From NCBI GenBank assembly GCA_960531495.1, contig OY482846.1:12330283-12394282 (forward strand): 64,000 bases of DNA. The letters are read 5' to 3'. The stretch comes from Zeus faber (taxonomy: Eukaryota; Chordata; Actinopteri; Zeiformes; Zeidae). Under the pieces are notes generated by a model. It was not told where the DNA came from. It saw nothing but the letters and a program-made list of their open reading frames with translations, and did not search any database. Shown here one piece after another: positions 60,800 to 64,000 of the stretch (position 1 is the stretch's first letter; every line of letters starts with the position of its first letter). Both the position numbers and the translations under genes were made by a program.

Positions 60800-61001
60800 A
60801 TGAAAGAAAATCATTTATTTGAAATTAAAGAAATATATATAAAAAATTAAAATAAAAAATAAAACATAAATAATGAAAAATTAGGATCCAAACAGTCCTC
60901 AGTCGTCGTCTCAGCCAATCCCACAAGCAAACGGGAAAGTGTCCGGATCTTCCACCAATTCACAAAATTCAAACTCGATCCCAAGAGAAAGAAATATAGA
61001 G

Positions 61002-61064
<63 letters not shown>

Positions 61065-61066
61065 AG
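60747..61066 (+). repeat. two (GAAA)n microsatellites
   Basis: GAAA runs at 60747-60800 and 61001-61066, about 200 bp apart. Confidence 0.95.
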
Positions 61067-61184
61067 GACATTGTGTGGCGGTACCAGTTTCCAGGTAGAA
61101 CATCTTGTTCTCCTTGTGGCGGCCGAGCAGAACTGGAGGTGAGGATGTGGAGTCCGGTGAGATTCCCTCGCTGGCGTCCAGACT

Positions 61185-61335
61185 CCATGTGAACACGTCA
61201 GCTTGGCGTGTCGCGTGTGGCGCGCGGCGCATGTTCACAGTGTTGTCACCCCGGCGACGGTTACGTCACTGTGGCGACAGTTGCGCCACTGCGCATGGGT
61301 CCACTGTCTCTCGCCGTGTGTGACTGACCCAGGAA
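61185..61335. promoter_or_regulatory. small CpG-rich pocket with tandem CRE/NRF1-like motifs
   Basis: GGCGACGGTTACGTCACTGT at about 61250 is followed directly by GGCGACAGTTGCGCCACTGC, then GCATGGG. TTACGTCA is a CRE-like site and CTGCGCATGG resembles an NRF1 half. The surrounding 150 bp are CpG-rich. Possible promoter; no gene was identified next to it. Confidence 0.35.
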
Positions 61336-61390
61336 GTGTCATCTCGTTCTTCTACTCGTCCCTCAGCTGATATCCCTCACTTCCTGCTCT

Positions 61391-61394
<4 letters not shown>

Positions 61395-61439
<45 letters not shown>

Positions 61440-61448
61440 CTCTCTCTC
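61395..61448 (+). repeat. (TC)n microsatellite
   Basis: TC run with a few TTTC interruptions. Confidence 0.95.
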
Positions 61449-61949
61449 ATCTTCTCCGTTCCCCCCGCAATCATCCTGCAATCCCACGCTCCACACCAGG
61501 GAACGGAGTTTGAGTAATGCTCGGACATCGGTCGCCGTGCCAACGCAGCGTGAGTCTCTCATTGCCTTCGTGTTAAATTTTGTCCATCTTGTCGTTTAAT
61601 GTTCTCTCCCTCTCTCTCTCTCTTTCTCTCTCTTGTCACCCTCTATGTTCTGATCTTCTTCTTCGGGGCAAAAGGGGCGATCATTGTCTTCTGTGATATT
61701 GATTATATTTCAGTATTCCGTCTGTCTCTGCCGCGCCGTGATGTTACCACACATTTACATCTTCCACCTTTCTGTGAATGTGCGGAGGATGTCCATTCAA
61801 ATGATGAATTGATAAGAGAACAGGATTCATTTTAAAAAAAGAGTCGTGGATTCTTTCAAATCGATTAGTTGACTATTATTATTATTATTATTGATCACCA
61901 AATTATGATCCAAAATGTGTTTCACTGAGTGTGTTTCATGAGTTTGTGG

Positions 61950-62060
61950 ACACACACACACGCGCAGGCATGCACGCACGCACCCATGCACCCACGCACG
62001 CCCGCACACACGCACACACATACACACACACCCACAAACACACACACACACACACACAAA
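61950..62060 (+). repeat. (CA)n/(CGCA)n low-complexity tract
   Basis: CACACA and GCACGCACG runs. Confidence 0.9.
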
Positions 62061-62177
62061 CATTTTATGTATTTCAAAATGCTGTTGCATGTATTGCCGA
62101 CATTTCTGTGTTTCACATTTGAAAGCACTTCCTCTTCTGCAGACTAATCATATTTCCTGTTCCCTTTCTTGTCAATA

Positions 62178-62570
62178 AGCAGATGGAGGGAAGAAGCAGG
62201 AGATACGAAAGAAGAGAGAGAGGGTACCAGAGAGGCGGGAAAAGGGAGCAATAGCGGAAGAGAGGAGAGGAAAGCAGGTGAAAGGAGGAGGGGGGAGGTG
62301 TGAGGAGGTGAGAAGAGAGGAGCAGAGGAGAGGAGGAAAAGAGGAAGGGAGATGAGCAGAGGAGTGAAGGGGAGGGGAGGTAAGAGGAGGAGAGGAAAAG
62401 AGTAGCGAAGGAAAGGAGAGAAGAGGGGAGGAGGAGAGGAGAGGCAGATGAGGAGAGGAAAAAGAGAGAGGAGGAGGAGAGGAAGATGAGGAGAGGAAAA
62501 AGAGAGAGGAGGAAGAGAGGCGAGGAGAGGAGGAGGAGAAGGAGAGGAGAAGATAAGCGAAGGAAGCAGG
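62178..62570 (+). repeat. polypurine tract, about 390 bp
   Basis: Almost entirely A and G on the + strand. The complementary Ser/Leu-rich frame is an artefact. Confidence 0.9.
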
Positions 62571-63925
62571 TTGGAGAAGATATGACATTGAGAGCGTCAA
62601 TCACCTGCGCCTCCTTATAATGAAGCAAAGGAAAAGTATGGGGGAGGAAGAGAGAAGGAATGCGCGTGTGCGCGGGTGCGTGGGTGGGCGCGTGCGCCGG
62701 CGTGCGTGAGAGAGTTTCCCAACGAGCCGGCGAGTCCCGACAAGGCGTCTGGGACGGGAGAGCAGATACTGGAGGAGGCAGAGTGAGAGACGGGACCCAG
62801 AAAAACGGGATTCCTGCCTCACGGAGCCGCATACCTCCCCGAGAGGTTCCCACGAGAAAACCCACGGCGTTTTTAGGCCCGGGCGAAGGTGTGAAGAAGT
62901 CAGCGGGGGACAGAGGGAGGGAGGGAGGGAGAGAGAGGGAGAGGAAGAGAAGGGAAACAATAGGGGAAGGCTCTTGTGGTCACACCAAACTGTTTTTGGC
63001 AGGAAGACACCGTCATAAAATGGCTTAAGGAACAAACAAAACACCGGCAGATATGCATCGTGTGTGAAGATGGCTTGATTCGGAGGCGTCTTCCCCCAAC
63101 AAGGGTCGGCTCTCCCCCCCCGACCACGGCGTGCCCCCGATGGTGTGTTCTTCGGAGATAAAGGGCTTTACAGCCGTTTGAGAGGAGCTCTGGAGTCATG
63201 GGATGAGGGAAGCCCTGTGGCGAGGCCCCAAGGATGTGCGTCCCTGACTTTCCTGTGCCTGGTTTTGAAACCTGACGTGGCTCATCGTGCCGTTGCCCTT
63301 TTAGAAGGAAAATGCACCTATTCACTATGGATGTTGTGTTTTATCCAGATGTGGCGGTGCCGTCCAACTTCTACCGATGGAAAACTGCTCAATTCAGTTG
63401 AGTTCAGGTCATTATCATCCCTCAAGGGAAACTTCGTCTTGCGGCAGAAAGGCATGAAGACCAGTATGACATACGAGTTAGACGCGAAGGACCCAATAGT
63501 TCCCAATAATAGCTCACTAGTTTGACTTCTTCAGGTATCTGTGGACGCTCGGGAAAGTGCCACTGCGTGCAAACCTCAAATTGTGTACAAATCAAGCATA
63601 TTTATTTCACGGTAGAAAAAACAGTCCATATGCTTCTTGGAGCAACGCATCGTCCGCTTTGGGTTTCCCTTCTTCAGATGCTGAACGATGAAGCACTTAG
63701 AGCGGTCAATTCATATCAGGGAAACTCTATTTGGTAGCCATTAAGCCACGGACCCCATTTTAAAAGATTTTGCCTCTGTAAACCCAATCCAAGATGTTTT
63801 TTTATTGTTAGATATGATTTAGTCCAAACTTTCCGTACCTGTCTATGCTATGATTAAGGAGATCTCAGTTATTATTGACCATTCTCGAATGTTGCTAAGG
63901 TATATGCGGAAGTATAACTATCAAT
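62571..63925. other. unassigned mixed-composition DNA
   Basis: The part from 62650 to 63250 is less AT-rich than its surroundings and has open frames up to 126 codons, none with recognised similarity. It may include an exon of a neighbouring gene, but I see no support. Confidence 0.3.
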
Positions 63926-64000
63926 CATTTCACTGGGGACCCCCTGGAATCTCTCGAAGGACCCCTGGGGAGTCCCCAAACCCCATGTTGAGAACCACTA
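63926..64000. mobile_element. end of a hAT-like MITE, cut by the window edge
   Basis: GGGGACCCCCTGG...CCCCAAACCCCATGTTGAGAACCACTA has the terminal form of the same MITE group as 25910-26265. Confidence 0.5.

Noticed and set aside
62113-62865. 250-codon minus-strand frame rich in Ser and Leu
   Set aside because: It is the complement of the polypurine tract.

Overview
The window looks like chromosomal DNA of a ray-finned (teleost) fish. Protein-coding genes are split into many short exons with GT-AG introns. Long (GT)n/(CA)n microsatellites are abundant. The transposon mix (Tc1-like, hAT, DIRS, RTE-like and other LINEs) is typical of teleosts. No bacterial operons, CRISPR arrays, rRNA or tRNA genes were recognised. 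Exon limits given here come from hand translation with splice-site and phase checks. Protein identities come from recalled family sequences, not from a database search.

Layout: (1) 304-3833, + strand: the C-terminal half of map7 (nine phase-consistent exons; the 5' part is off the window). (2) 6670-8399, - strand: an ARMC1-family gene (armc1l), six coding exons, 272 aa, apparently complete. (3) A GC-rich divergent promoter at about 8.69-9.03 kb. (4) 9502-14386, + strand: mtfr2, seven coding exons, about 339 aa. (5) 16.2-19.0 kb: a decayed RTE-type LINE. (6) 20.5-21.65 kb: a CpG island without an assigned gene. (7) 22.98-25.44 kb: an internally deleted DIRS-type retrotransposon on the - strand. 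(8) 27.06-28.83 kb: a LINE tail, then a Tc1 element carrying an inserted hAT-like element. (9) 33326-49208, + strand: pde7b, a cAMP phosphodiesterase (twelve exons, about 520 aa in this model, first exon tentative), with a 10.9-kb first intron full of repeats and two hAT elements, one of them split by a LINE fragment. A probable 3-kb 3' UTR follows. (10) 52.3-64 kb: gene-poor, with a LINE fragment, another hAT element with a target duplication, microsatellites and polypurine DNA.

The gene set map7 / mtfr2 / pde7b matches the human 6q23 neighbourhood. The ARMC1-MTFR-PDE7 triplet matches the paralogous human 8q13 neighbourhood (ARMC1-MTFR1-PDE7A). The window therefore seems to keep an ARMC1 ohnolog that mammals lost from 6q23. 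The genes do not form one pathway. Map7 recruits kinesin-1 to microtubules. Armc1 and Mtfr proteins act at mitochondria and share a divergent promoter here. Pde7b hydrolyses cAMP. I found no convincing new biological system. The most unusual items are the retained ohnolog block, a mini-intron made mostly of GT repeats, the deleted DIRS with a perfect 27-bp hairpin, and the nested transposons.
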